From assembly GCA_018052825.1 (NCBI GenBank), contig JAGPMN010000004.1, forward strand, positions 1 through 56,329: a stretch of DNA of 56,329 nucleotides, given 5' to 3'. The DNA comes from Methanothrix sp. (GTDB taxonomy: Archaea; Halobacteriota; Methanosarcinia; Methanotrichales; Methanotrichaceae). The translations under genes and the position numbers were made by a program. This document shows positions 1-8,399 of this stretch, piece after piece (position 1 is the first letter of the stretch; each line of letters starts with the position of its first letter). Under the pieces are notes generated by a model. The model was given only the letters and a program-made list of their open reading frames with translations. It made no database searches and was not told where the DNA came from.

Positions 1-2
1 CT

Positions 3-188
3 TCGATCATATTCACATCTAACAAGTCCTATGGTGAATGGGGAGACATCTTCAAGGATCATGTTATCGCCGCAGCTATTCTGGATAGGATCCTGCACCA
101 TTGCACTACGATCAACATTAAAGGGGATAGCTACCGGCTCAAAGATCGAAAGCGGCAGGGATTGATTCCTCAGAGCTTCCCAGGATGA
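3..188 (+). CDS. istB: IS21 family helper ATPase IstB, C-terminal fragment
   Basis: An open frame enters from the window edge and ends at TGA 186-188, giving 61 residues. It contains the IstB C-terminal pattern: a TSNKSYGEWGDIF block (sensor-type strand with Asn, then the Gly-Glu-Trp segment), A-I-L-D-R-I-L-H-H, then the short basic tail G-D-S-Y-R-L-K-D-R. IstB is the AAA+ ATPase that assists the IstA transposase in target selection. Walker motifs lie outside the window. The terminal repeats begin about 50 bases downstream, which is the normal IS21 layout. Confidence 0.85.
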   Translation, partial: SIIFTSNKSYGEWGDIFKDHVIAAAILDRILHHCTTINIKGDSYRLKDRKRQGLIPQSFPG

Positions 189-236
189 GAGGAATGGTTT
201 GCCTACGATTGCCGGAAGGCTTTTAAGTTAGGTGGT

Positions 237-282
237 CAATTTTATCCCGCCATAATTGGACAATTTTACGCCGCCATTGACA
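237..282 (+). repeat. IS21 terminal repeat with two tandem subrepeats
   Basis: Two imperfect copies of CAATTTTA-N2-CCGCCAT-(A)-ATTG start at 237 and 261. The outermost copy ends with TTGACA at 277-282. Just outside lies a 14-base palindrome (282-295, ACAGATG/CATCTGT) that may have been the target. Confidence 0.7.
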
Positions 283-808
283 CAGATGCATCTGTCATGC
301 TGTAATTTATGATGGCCTCATTTTGCAAAATGGAGTTTGGCACCACAAGCCTTCTGTTGTCCCATGTCCTGAATATGGTATGAATGAGGCGCATGTCCTC
401 CACATTGCAGAATTCATTGCGGAACATCACAGCGTCGCCTATGCGAAAGGGCTGGGAGAAGGAGTTGATGATCCCTGCTATGACATTGGAGAGGCTGGAC
501 TGGGCAGCCAGGCCCACCACGATAGATGCAAAGCCGGCTGCTACGAATATCGAAGAGATTATACCCAAGGATCCTGGAAAGACGCTAAACGTCGTGGCCA
601 TAACGCCCACGATAACAACACAAAGAACTATCAGCCTCCGAGTTATGGCCAGGTTTGTGATAAATCTGGGCTGAGATAGGATGACGCTGTCAAAAGATCG
701 TTTCAATATCTTATTCAAATAATATGCTGCCAACAAGGTTATGGCTAAGCCGACAACAAACCCCAGCAGGGACCATAGAATTTTGCTCTCTTCAAAAAGA
801 AGATCCAT
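266..808 (-). pseudogene. mscS: MscS-family mechanosensitive channel, 3' end cut off by the IS element
   Basis: The frame starts at ATG 808 and encodes two N-terminal membrane helices (about residues 10-32 and 55-80). The pore helix and start of the beta domain follow, with the MscS pattern GLAAQSSLSNVIAGIINSFS and RIGDAV (about 100-125). The homologous sequence stops near T-D-A-S-V (about residue 176); the last four residues and the stop are read from the IS terminus. The C-terminal beta/alpha domain that forms the cytoplasmic vestibule is therefore missing. MscS channels release solutes on hypo-osmotic shock. The gene lies next to trehalose (compatible solute) genes on the same strand. Loss of function is very likely but inferred. 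Confidence 0.85.
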
Positions 809-829
809 CTGCTCTCAACCCCCTAAAAA

Positions 830-2062
830 TCAAAGATATACCATATCTTCTTTATGATACAAAGAAATAAATAGACATAGATAATCCTTGATGTGCCTAG
901 TTATCAAAAAGTTGTTCCTTATATGCTCTCTGCCGTTCATCCCCAGTTTCGCGGCGTATTCCGGCTCGCTCAGCAGCTCCATCAGGTAATGGGCCATGCC
1001 TGCGGTGGAATATGCGAGGATTCCTGAATGTCTGTGCTCGATTTGCAGGGGGATGCCTCCTGTTGCAGTGGCTATGACCGGCTTTGCCTTCCACAGGGCC
1101 TCTGCTACAGTCAATCCGAATCCCTCCCGGAGGGACTTTTGCAGTACGACTGTAGAGGCTCTCTGCAATGCATTGACCTCCAGATCGCTGGATGGGGGGA
1201 GATATATGATGTGAATATCCGGATCGGACTGTACAGCTGATCTGATCTGATCCAGAACTTGCGGCCCCTCTGGGTCGTCGGTTGCGCCTCCGCCGGCCAA
1301 AACCAGCTGGCAGTCTATATGATCTTTGACCTTTTTATAGACCTCGATGACCCCCAGAGGATCCTTGAAATAATCGAACCTGGATATCTGAGTTACAATA
1401 GGCCGGTTCCTGTCAAGGCAGTAGCGCTCCGTCACAGAATCGATGACACCTTGAGGGAGCTCCCTATTCTTTTCACTCAGCGGATCGATGGAGGGGGATA
1501 TCAGAATCTGTTTTGCAGCGATGTCGGACCTGGCAAAGCTTGGGGCCGAAAAGACTGCCGCATCATATCGATCGATAAAACCCCTCAAGAAGTCCATAGT
1601 CGCCTTCTGTGGCTCAGATATATCGATATGGCATCTCCATATCCATTTATTCCCATTATGCTCTCTCTTCTCGACGAGGCCGATGGGCTGGGGATCGTGA
1701 ATGAAGACGATGTCGCCGAACAGGTCCATCTCCTCCTGGTTCTGCCTGTTTACCTCCAGGAAGTATTCCAGATCGTCCTTTGAAACTTCGACGTTTAATC
1801 CGTGCAGGGCGTTGTGCATCTCCTTGGTCACTGTGAAGAATTTCTCGTTGCCCTTGATCACATCCCAGTGAGCATCGATCCCCAGGTCTCTCAGCAGAGG
1901 GACCATTCTGGACAGGATCTCTGCCACCCCGCCGCCAGTAGCCGTGGAGTTGATATTCTGGACAGATTTTCCTTTGAGCCTCTCCGCCAGCAGATACAGC
2001 TCGTCTACCTCCTCGTCGCCGACAATAGCCCTGTAGTCATCAACTCTGGACACGGCCCTCAA
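830..2062 (-). CDS. treT: Trehalose synthase TreT-like GT4 glycosyltransferase
   Basis: A 410-residue GT-B protein. It has the TreT/trehalose-phosphorylase N-terminal signature (QNINSTATGGGVAEIL, about residues 35-50), a central H-D-P-Q-P-I-G block, and the GT4 donor site with R-E-G-F-G-L-T-V-A-E-A-L-W-K-A-K-P-V-I-A-T near residue 320. TreT joins a nucleoside-diphosphate glucose to glucose to make trehalose, reversibly. It is the last gene of an overlapping three-gene run: its TTG start at 2062 lies 23 bases inside the DUF5752 gene. A GTG at 2053 is an alternative start. Activity as synthase versus phosphorylase cannot be told from sequence alone. Confidence 0.85.
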   Translation of the reverse strand: MRAVSRVDDYRAIVGDEEVDELYLLAERLKGKSVQNINSTATGGGVAEILSRMVPLLRDLGIDAHWDVIKGNEKFFTVTKEMHNALHGLNVEVSKDDLEYFLEVNRQNQEEMDLFGDIVFIHDPQPIGLVEKREHNGNKWIWRCHIDISEPQKATMDFLRGFIDRYDAAVFSAPSFARSDIAAKQILISPSIDPLSEKNRELPQGVIDSVTERYCLDRNRPIVTQISRFDYFKDPLGVIEVYKKVKDHIDCQLVLAGGGATDDPEGPQVLDQIRSAVQSDPDIHIIYLPPSSDLEVNALQRASTVVLQKSLREGFGLTVAEALWKAKPVIATATGGIPLQIEHRHSGILAYSTAGMAHYLMELLSEPEYAAKLGMNGREHIRNNFLITRHIKDYLCLFISLYHKEDMVYL

Positions 2063-2684
2063 CCATCCTTATTATTTTTCTCCTCAGGCTCTCCAGGGTC
2101 ATGTTGTATGGGTCCAGCCTCGATATCTCATTTGCCAGTCCCTCTTCACCTATGCCCTTTAGCCACTGGGAAAAGTCGTTATCCGGTACGCCCAGCCTCA
2201 TCCTGGCCTCAAACATGTGAAAATACAATGATCGGATGCTGACCTTTTTTAGAATCACCGCAAATTCCGCCAAATTATGTGCAACATAAGGCATGGGCAG
2301 GATGAATGTCTTGCATGCCAAAAAATGAAATTCGAAGCCCGGAAGGCAGTCTGTATTTGCCCCGCCATTGGAGAGGTAATCTTCTAGCAACACCACAAAT
2401 CTCTTGCGCAGACTTTCCAGATTGCAGTAACGAACTGTGTCTATGCTGAGGAATTCTTCGCCCAGCCTGTTTTGATGCAGAATATCCATCAGCCAGAAGG
2501 CAAAATCGTTTGGCGGCTGTGGAGATAAATAATGGTGCTTCTGCAAGAAATGGTGTGTGTGATAGTAAATAGAGGATGCGGGAACAGCCTTTATGCCATC
2601 CAGCAGCTCGCCAGGATCTCTGGCATTTAGCCCCAGCATCTCCACGAGGTGGTGCTGCGTGTAGAAATGAAAGCCTTCGCTCAT
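2040..2684 (-). CDS. DUF5752 family protein of the trehalose operon
   Basis: A 214-residue soluble protein, His- and aromatic-rich at the N-terminus (YTQHHLVEML, then YYHTHHFLQKHHYLSP). I recognise it as DUF5752, a family found beside trehalose-synthesis genes; its molecular role is not known to me. The start ATG overlaps the otsAB stop as ATGA (2681-2684), and its end overlaps treT by 23 bases, so translational coupling is likely. No signal peptide or membrane segment is seen. A regulatory or chaperone-like role in trehalose synthesis is only a guess from position. Confidence 0.7.
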   Translation of the reverse strand: MSEGFHFYTQHHLVEMLGLNARDPGELLDGIKAVPASSIYYHTHHFLQKHHYLSPQPPNDFAFWLMDILHQNRLGEEFLSIDTVRYCNLESLRKRFVVLLEDYLSNGGANTDCLPGFEFHFLACKTFILPMPYVAHNLAEFAVILKKVSIRSLYFHMFEARMRLGVPDNDFSQWLKGIGEEGLANEISRLDPYNMTLESLRRKIIRMVEGRVQS

Positions 2685-4882
2685 CTGACTAATTCCTCCA
2701 GCAAATCCAATGCGTTCGTATGATCTTGAATATTGAACCTGGCCAGGGATCGATTCAGCCCAACTCTGATGGAGTAAGCGGATGTGGGCAGCGATCGGAA
2801 CATGTCCTCGTCTGTGAGATCGTCACCCAGGGCCAAAATGAAATCATATTTCCCTTCGCCGACAAATGATCGAACGGCATCGCCCTTATTTACCCCAGCA
2901 TTCCTGACCTCTATCACCTTGTTGCCGGGGAGAACCTGGACGTCTATGTTTGCGGTAAAATTCACAAGCTCGTCCATCAGCTCTTTGGCTTTAAGTGAGG
3001 CGATTTCGGGGTCGGCCCTTCGAAAATGCCAGACCAGTGAGAACTCCTTCTCCTCCACAAAGGAGCCGGGAACCCTGTCGGCATAAACATCCAGTATCGG
3101 CCGGATCTTGGCCATCCACTCCTTACTCAAGCACTTTGGATTTTTCCATTCGCCTCTGCTCTTCTTGATCCAGACTCCATGCTCCGCTACAAGGGAGATT
3201 CTATAGTCGCCAAACCACTTTTGCAGTATGTCTCTGCCGCGGCCGCTGATTAGGACAAAATCATTTTTGGGATCACTGGTGAGTTGTTTGAGCAAATTCA
3301 GCAATCGCTCATCCGGCTTTGCCAGGAGGGGATGCTCGGCAAAGGCAACGAGAGTGCCGTCATAATCGGAAAATATCAGCCGCCGCCTGGCAATCTTAAA
3401 GTCGCCGATCATCTTTTGCTTCTGCTCTTCTCCAAGCAGCCTGATCTCGAGGGATTTCTGTTCCTCAATTGCCGATCCGATGCTATGCATGAACTCCCCG
3501 GCCCAGTGAAATACATCATAGCGTTTCAGCCGAGTTTGCATTATCTGATTGCGGCGGATTTGCTCTTCCTCAGGCATCTCCAGGGCCACCTTTATGGCAT
3601 CGGCGATCTCTTTGACGTTGTTTGGGTTGATGATGACGGCCTCTCCCGCCTCATTGGCAGCTCCTGCCATCTCGCTGAGGATCAGGACGCCTTTTAAATC
3701 TGATTTGGATGATACAAATTCCTTGGCCACAAGATTCATGCCATCCCTCAGGGGCGTGATCATAGCCACATCGCAGATGTTATATAGAGCCATGAGCTGG
3801 GGTTCCGGAAGATATCTGTAGGAGTATATCACAGGTGTCCAGTCGGGGCTTCCAAATCTGCCATTGATCTCTCCTACTCGTTCGTCGATCTGTCTCTTCA
3901 TACTCTGATAATGCTCTATTTTATCCCTGGAGGGGACGACTGCCAGGACTAAAATGACCCTTCCTCGCCATGACGGATATATATTGAGAAATTCCTCGTA
4001 TCCATTAAGCCTGCTGCCAATTCCTTTCGTGTAATCAAGTCTATCCACCGATAGGATCGTCTTTTTGTCTTTGAAGGCTCTCTTAAAGATCTCCATCTCT
4101 CTTTGTACATCCTTTCTCCGAGAGGACTCGTTAAACTTCTGGAAGTTCACACCCATTGGAAATGTATCTGCCTTGACCAGACGGCCTTTGAAAATAACCT
4201 CACCGAGGTTATTCTCAATTCCCAGGATGCGCAGCACGCACCTTAGAAAATGCTGGGTGTAATCATATGTGTGAAAGCCGACTAAATTGGAGCCCAAAAG
4301 CCCCTCCAGAATACCCTTGCGCCATTCACCTGGCAGGATTCGAAATAATTCGAATGACGGAAAGGGGATATGCAGGAAGAATCCCACCGGCAGATCATGG
4401 AATTTCTTTCGGATCATTCCCGGCAGCAGCATGAGATGATAATCATGAATCCAGAGGGCATCACCAGGCTTTAAGATCTTTTCGAGCGTTTCACAGAATA
4501 TCTCATTGACCTGTATGTAATTTATCCATAGATTCTCGTCATATGAGGTCAATAATGGGAAGTAATGGAATAGGGGCCAGAGTGTTTTATTGCAGAATCC
4601 GTGGTAAAATTTATCTATCGTTTCTCCTGAAAGAAAAACAGGATGGCAGGAAAAGTCATGCTCCAGCCTGGATGCAATCTCCTGCCGTTTCTTTCCTGTG
4701 ACGTTTATGCCGGGCCAGCCTACCCAGAGATAGTCTGAATATTCCCCCGTTCCACTTTTCAGTGATTTGAGGTAAGAGGAGAGGCCTGTAGCCAAACCGC
4801 CTACGCTTTCCTCAAATGAGAATTCGTCGCCATTTCTTGCAATAGTTACTGGCAGGCGATTTGAAACTATTACCAGCCTCAT
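2681..4882 (-). CDS. otsAB: Bifunctional trehalose-6-phosphate synthase/phosphatase
   Basis: A fusion of about 733 residues. The N-terminal GT20 domain (about 1-480) has VSNRLPV, the GGLATGL loop, DYHLMLLPGMIR, DRLDYTKGI and RDGMNLVAKEF, all typical of OtsA, which makes trehalose-6-phosphate from UDP-glucose and glucose-6-phosphate. The C-terminal HAD domain (about 500-733) has the nucleophile motif DYDGT and G-D-D-L-T-D-E-D-M-F, typical of OtsB phosphatase. I chose ATG 4882 because it begins the conserved N-terminus and has a TATA box about 25 bases upstream, suggesting a leaderless mRNA; a TTG at 4900 is the alternative. It is first in the operon otsAB-DUF5752-treT. Confidence 0.95.
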   Translation of the reverse strand: MRLVIVSNRLPVTIARNGDEFSFEESVGGLATGLSSYLKSLKSGTGEYSDYLWVGWPGINVTGKKRQEIASRLEHDFSCHPVFLSGETIDKFYHGFCNKTLWPLFHYFPLLTSYDENLWINYIQVNEIFCETLEKILKPGDALWIHDYHLMLLPGMIRKKFHDLPVGFFLHIPFPSFELFRILPGEWRKGILEGLLGSNLVGFHTYDYTQHFLRCVLRILGIENNLGEVIFKGRLVKADTFPMGVNFQKFNESSRRKDVQREMEIFKRAFKDKKTILSVDRLDYTKGIGSRLNGYEEFLNIYPSWRGRVILVLAVVPSRDKIEHYQSMKRQIDERVGEINGRFGSPDWTPVIYSYRYLPEPQLMALYNICDVAMITPLRDGMNLVAKEFVSSKSDLKGVLILSEMAGAANEAGEAVIINPNNVKEIADAIKVALEMPEEEQIRRNQIMQTRLKRYDVFHWAGEFMHSIGSAIEEQKSLEIRLLGEEQKQKMIGDFKIARRRLIFSDYDGTLVAFAEHPLLAKPDERLLNLLKQLTSDPKNDFVLISGRGRDILQKWFGDYRISLVAEHGVWIKKSRGEWKNPKCLSKEWMAKIRPILDVYADRVPGSFVEEKEFSLVWHFRRADPEIASLKAKELMDELVNFTANIDVQVLPGNKVIEVRNAGVNKGDAVRSFVGEGKYDFILALGDDLTDEDMFRSLPTSAYSIRVGLNRSLARFNIQDHTNALDLLEELVR

Positions 4883-4904
4883 ACGATGTTTGTTTCCCAA
4901 AGAT

Positions 4905-4914
4905 CATATAAAAC
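4905..4914 (-). promoter_or_regulatory. Probable TATA box of the trehalose operon
   Basis: On the minus strand a TTTTATATG stretch ends about 23 bases before ATG 4882, the usual archaeal TATA distance for a leaderless transcript. The region further upstream to 5011 is very AT-rich. Confidence 0.5.
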
Positions 4915-5011
4915 TTTGCCGCTTTACATATGCTGCAGCCGCAAATAACGGGCGAAACATTAAAGCACAATTGCTATTTAAATAAAAATTAATATAAAAA
5001 AAAATAAAAAT

Positions 5012-6295
5012 TTATGTTGCCTTCTTTACGGGCGGCTTCATAGTAAAGAACGCAACGATTATGCCCACCAGCGCAAGCACTGCCACTATCGGGAAGACAT
5101 TGGTATAGGCTCCGAATATATCCTTTATCTGCCCTGCCAGGAGATTTCCAATCACCGCACCAGCGCCATAGGCGGTAAAGACCAGGCCGTAATTTCTGGC
5201 ATTGTCCTTGATGCCAAAGTAGCTCGCTGTAGCAGTGGGAGCAATGGCCAGCCAGCCGCCGAGGCATCCCCAGAGCAAAGCAAAGCCGATGGTATACACT
5301 GTGACGCTCGACGTGCTGGTATAAACTCCCAGTGATGCCAGTATGATCAGCACATATGTCAGAATGGCTGCGTTTCTGGGAGTCAGCCTGTCCGTAAGCC
5401 ATCCGAATATGGGCCTTCCGAAGCCGTTGCATGCCGCAAATGGGATCACAAGCCCTGTCATCAATGCACCTGCTGCAACCTTATCCATTCCGGCATTGGT
5501 TGCAATCTCAAGCCCGACCGGCTTGGCAACTCCTATGGCCATGAGCCCCGCCAGCGTCCCTATCGTATAACAGATCCACAGACCCATAAACGCACGAGTC
5601 TTGACCATTTCGTTGCGCATGAAATCGGCCGCAGGTACGGCTCCTGCCTTGGGCTCCGGTGGCTTCCATCCTTTCGGGGCCCAGCCTGCAGGTGGAAACA
5701 CCATCAACATAGACAGCAGCACCAATATGATCAGGAAGGCAACGCCGAAGATCCTGAATGTATTGAGTATTCCACCATAGTTCGTCACAAGGAAATCCGC
5801 TATCGGCGCGATCAGCGCTGCGGAGAATCCAAAGCCGAGAACCGTCAGGCCCACCGCAAGGCCGCGCCTATCCGGGAACCATCTCGTCGATACCTGAATG
5901 GGAACGTTGTAGGCTATTCCGACCCCAAGCCCGCCAACTATTCCGTACGTGACGGAGAGCATGGTTGGGCTTGAAACTGTAGACGCCAGGAACCATCCGA
6001 GGCCGGTCAGAACTCCACCTATCATCGCCACCTTTTTCGGCCCCATCTTTACGATATATTGGCCAGCCACCGGCATGGTAATAGCAAAGACCAATAAGAA
6101 CACAATGTAGGGGTATAGCATATTCGTTGCCGTTACCACTACATTAAGCGATTTGTAATACGCTTCTAATGGCACTCTAATAACGCTATAGGCATATATG
6201 GCGCCGAGACAGAAATTCATTATCATTCCAGCGATGACAAAGAGCCATCGCCCTGACTCGGCCGCCATCCCAAATACTTTTGTATCTTCTGCCAT
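5012..6295 (-). CDS. OFA-family MFS transporter (oxalate/formate antiporter type)
   Basis: A 427-residue major facilitator protein with about 12 hydrophobic helices. It begins with W-L-F-V-I-A-G-M-I-M-N-F-C-L-G-A-I-Y-A-Y-S, the N-terminal helix of the OFA group. The loop 2-3 motif (GPKKVAMIGG) and the second-half counterpart (GWLTDRLTPRNA) are clear. OFA members exchange or import small monocarboxylates such as oxalate, formate or lactate. Start ATG 6295 has an AAGGGTG site 6-7 bases upstream. It is divergent from a gamma carbonic anhydrase gene, which suggests acetate or bicarbonate as substrate; this is inference only. Confidence 0.85.
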   Translation of the reverse strand: MAEDTKVFGMAAESGRWLFVIAGMIMNFCLGAIYAYSVIRVPLEAYYKSLNVVVTATNMLYPYIVFLLVFAITMPVAGQYIVKMGPKKVAMIGGVLTGLGWFLASTVSSPTMLSVTYGIVGGLGVGIAYNVPIQVSTRWFPDRRGLAVGLTVLGFGFSAALIAPIADFLVTNYGGILNTFRIFGVAFLIILVLLSMLMVFPPAGWAPKGWKPPEPKAGAVPAADFMRNEMVKTRAFMGLWICYTIGTLAGLMAIGVAKPVGLEIATNAGMDKVAAGALMTGLVIPFAACNGFGRPIFGWLTDRLTPRNAAILTYVLIILASLGVYTSTSSVTVYTIGFALLWGCLGGWLAIAPTATASYFGIKDNARNYGLVFTAYGAGAVIGNLLAGQIKDIFGAYTNVFPIVAVLALVGIIVAFFTMKPPVKKAT

Positions 6296-6725
6296 AAGTC
6301 AACACCCTTAAATAGATATTATCCAGCTCCTACTCGATACAAACATAAATATATATAAACCAAAGATTACCCAGTAAACACTATATATTTTACTTCATCA
6401 ATACCTCCTTTTACCCCTCCATTAACCCTTAAAGGATTGTTCAATGGACCTTACCTATTATCGCCTCCCATATATTTAAGATTAGCGGCAATTATCTGGA
6501 TTATAGATTAATGAATTTTCAAAGCCAGGAGATTCAAGAAAAGGCTTTTAAGCGAAAATTGCCCCGCGAAGACAATATGCATTGCCCGTCATCCAAAATT
6601 AGCGCCCGACGCAGATGCATTCCATCAGTCACTATCGATAATTGGAGATATCGTATTTTACCAATCATCGTTAATGGCAATCTCTTTTAAGGTGAATGGA
6701 GAATAAACGAAAAGGTGGTACTAAA
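6296..6725. other. 430-base intergenic region, divergent promoters
   Basis: This AT-rich stretch separates the transporter and carbonic anhydrase genes. Several TATA-like stretches occur (6349-6358, 6390-6397, 6470-6478, CTTTTAAG near 6545 and 6687). No convincing reading frame, tRNA or large inverted repeat was found. A short CGATA...TATCG hairpin near 6637-6653 is too weak to call. The carbonic anhydrase may have a long leader if the 6470 or 6545 box is used. Confidence 0.5.
6347..6358 (-). promoter_or_regulatory. Probable TATA box for the OFA transporter
   Basis: GTTTATATATATT on the minus strand lies about 55-60 bases before ATG 6295, leaving room for a short leader carrying the AAGGGTG ribosome site. 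Confidence 0.4.
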
Positions 6726-7295
6726 ATGCTCAAGGCGAATCCCAAGACATCCTGGAGTGGCAACGAATGCCTGCCCACGATTGCAGATAGCTCTTACGTT
6801 GATGAAACTGCCTCCATCACCGGGGATGTGCGCATCGGTGAGGAGGTCTACGTCGGACCATGCGCATCCCTGCGAGCGGATGAGGCCAGTCCCATCATCA
6901 TCGGCGACAAATGCAATATCCAGGATGGTGTGATCTTCCACGGCCTCATGGGTAGCTCCATCGAGCTCGGCAAAAAGATCTCAATAGCTCACGGGGCGGT
7001 GATTCACGGGCCCATGAAGATCGGGGACGAGAGCTTCGTGGGCTTCAACTCGGTGGTCCATGCATCAACCCTGGGCAGAAAGTGCTTTGTGGGCCATGCC
7101 GCGGCGGTCATAGGCGTCAATCTGGCGGACGGCAAATTCGTGCCCCACGGCGCTGTGATCGATACCCAGGAGAAGGCGGACACCTTGGGTGAGCTGCCCG
7201 ATGCCCTCAAGCACTTCAATGAGGAGGTGGTTGAGGTCAACCTTGAGTTCGCCAGAAGCTATGGGGTGCGGCGGAAGTCATGCGTGGGGCAGTGA
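6726..7295 (+). CDS. Gamma-class carbonic anhydrase (CamH-like)
   Basis: A 189-residue left-handed beta-helix protein with hexapeptide repeats. The zinc ligands correspond to His72 (IFHGL), His89 and His94 (SIAHGAVIHG); the Arg50, Asp52, Gln66 and Asp67 positions of Cam are kept. Compared with Methanosarcina Cam it lacks the signal peptide and the acidic loop carrying the proton-shuttle Glu, so it resembles the cytoplasmic CamH subtype. ATG 6726 is chosen because AGGTGGT lies 7 bases upstream; an in-frame ATG at 6696 has no good site. In acetate-fed methanogens the enzyme is thought to convert CO2 and bicarbonate and may support anion exchange; the divergent OFA transporter fits that idea. 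Confidence 0.85.
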   Translation: MLKANPKTSWSGNECLPTIADSSYVDETASITGDVRIGEEVYVGPCASLRADEASPIIIGDKCNIQDGVIFHGLMGSSIELGKKISIAHGAVIHGPMKIGDESFVGFNSVVHASTLGRKCFVGHAAAVIGVNLADGKFVPHGAVIDTQEKADTLGELPDALKHFNEEVVEVNLEFARSYGVRRKSCVGQ

Positions 7296-7369
7296 CGGTG
7301 AGCTCATCTGACAAGGAATATATACAACCCTGATCCTAAGCCCCACTTTAGACTCAAGGTGATTTGATA

Positions 7370-8398
7370 ATGGCCAAGATCAAAGCTGGCGTTTTGGGTG
7401 CCACCGGTGCCGTAGGACAGCGCTTCATAGAAGGACTGAAGAACCATCCCTGGTTTGAGCTTACCAGCCTCGCAGCTTCGGAAAGGAGTGCGGGCAAGAG
7501 GTACAGAGATGCCGCCAGGTGGCGCCTCGAAAGCGAGCTTCCCGAGGACATAGCTGAGATGACAGTGGTCAATGTGGATCCGCGGGAGGTCGATGCCGAT
7601 ATCGTCTTCTCGGCTCTGCCCTCAGAAGACGCCATGACAGCCGAGCCTGCCTTCGCTGCAGCGGGCTGTGCCGTGGCCAGCAATACCAGCTCCTATCGAA
7701 TGGTAGAAGATGTTCCCCTGCTCATCCCTGAGTGCAACTCCGACCACCTGGACCTGATAGCAGTGCAGCGGGAGAAGCGCGGCTGGGACGGCTACCTCAC
7801 CACCAACCCCAACTGCACCACAGTGATGTTCACCCTGCCGCTCAAGCCCCTCATGAAGTTCGGCATCAAGAGCGTTCACATGGCCTCAATGCAGGCCGTC
7901 TCCGGAGCAGGATATGAAGGCGTGCCATCTATGGCCATCCTGGGCAACGTCATACCCTACATCGGGGGCGAGGAGGAAAAGGTGGAGACGGAGCCCCAGA
8001 AGATACTGGGCCGCTTCGACGGCAAGAGGATCGTCAACGCAGATTTCACAGTGAGCGCGAGCTGCCATCGCGTGCCGGTCATGGACGGGCACACTGAGGC
8101 CGTCTGGGTGACCATGGAGGACGACCCCACCCCGGAGGAGGTCAGAAAGGCCATGCTGGACTTCGATCCGGGACTTGGAGACCTGCCAACTTCCCCCAGT
8201 AAGGCGCTCATAGTCAAGGACGAGGTCGACCGCCCGCAGCCGAGGCTCGACAGAAACCGGGGCAACGGGATGGCAGTCTCTGTTGGCCGGATCAGGTCTG
8301 GCATCCGCTTCATCTGCATGGGACACAATACCGTACGCGGAGCGGCAGGAGCCAGCATCCTCAACGCCGAGCTACTGGTCAAGAAAGGCCTGCTGTAA
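7370..8398 (+). CDS. asd: Aspartate-semialdehyde dehydrogenase
   Basis: A 342-residue enzyme with N-terminal NADP loop [10 protein letters not shown] (about 10-19) and the catalytic Cys in TTNPNCTTV (about residue 147). It ends with the [12 protein letters not shown] and [10 protein letters not shown] blocks. It reduces aspartyl phosphate to aspartate semialdehyde for lysine, threonine and methionine synthesis. ATG 7370 follows AAGGTGAT with 6 bases of spacing; a TTG two codons upstream is less likely. The next gene starts one base after its stop, so asd heads a run with ahbD, ahbA/B, trx and an MBL hydrolase. Confidence 0.95.
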   Translation: MAKIKAGVLGATGAVGQRFIEGLKNHPWFELTSLAASERSAGKRYRDAARWRLESELPEDIAEMTVVNVDPREVDADIVFSALPSEDAMTAEPAFAAAGCAVASNTSSYRMVEDVPLLIPECNSDHLDLIAVQREKRGWDGYLTTNPNCTTVMFTLPLKPLMKFGIKSVHMASMQAVSGAGYEGVPSMAILGNVIPYIGGEEEKVETEPQKILGRFDGKRIVNADFTVSASCHRVPVMDGHTEAVWVTMEDDPTPEEVRKAMLDFDPGLGDLPTSPSKALIVKDEVDRPQPRLDRNRGNGMAVSVGRIRSGIRFICMGHNTVRGAAGASILNAELLVKKGLL

Positions 8399-8399
8399 A

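Larger units (their letters stand above)
1..282 (+). mobile_element. Right end of an IS21-family insertion sequence (left part outside window)
   Basis: The first 282 bases hold the end of the IS helper ATPase gene (3-188) followed by a terminal region with two tandem copies of a CAATTTTA..CCGCCAT unit, 24 bases apart, as is usual for the multiple transposase-binding sites of IS21 ends. The outer tip reads GCCATTGACA and ends at about 282, giving the TG...CA termini of the family. Immediately beyond it the mscS reading frame begins on the other strand, so the element sits inside that gene. The target duplication cannot be checked because the left end is not in the window. Confidence 0.8.

Noticed and set aside
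1259..1783. Long plus-strand frames opposite treT and other genes
   Set aside because: They are antisense shadows of well-supported coding genes, with no family resemblance or ribosome sites.
6637..6653. CGATA/TATCG inverted repeat as an operator for the carbonic anhydrase
   Set aside because: Five base pairs in an AT-rich region are expected by chance.
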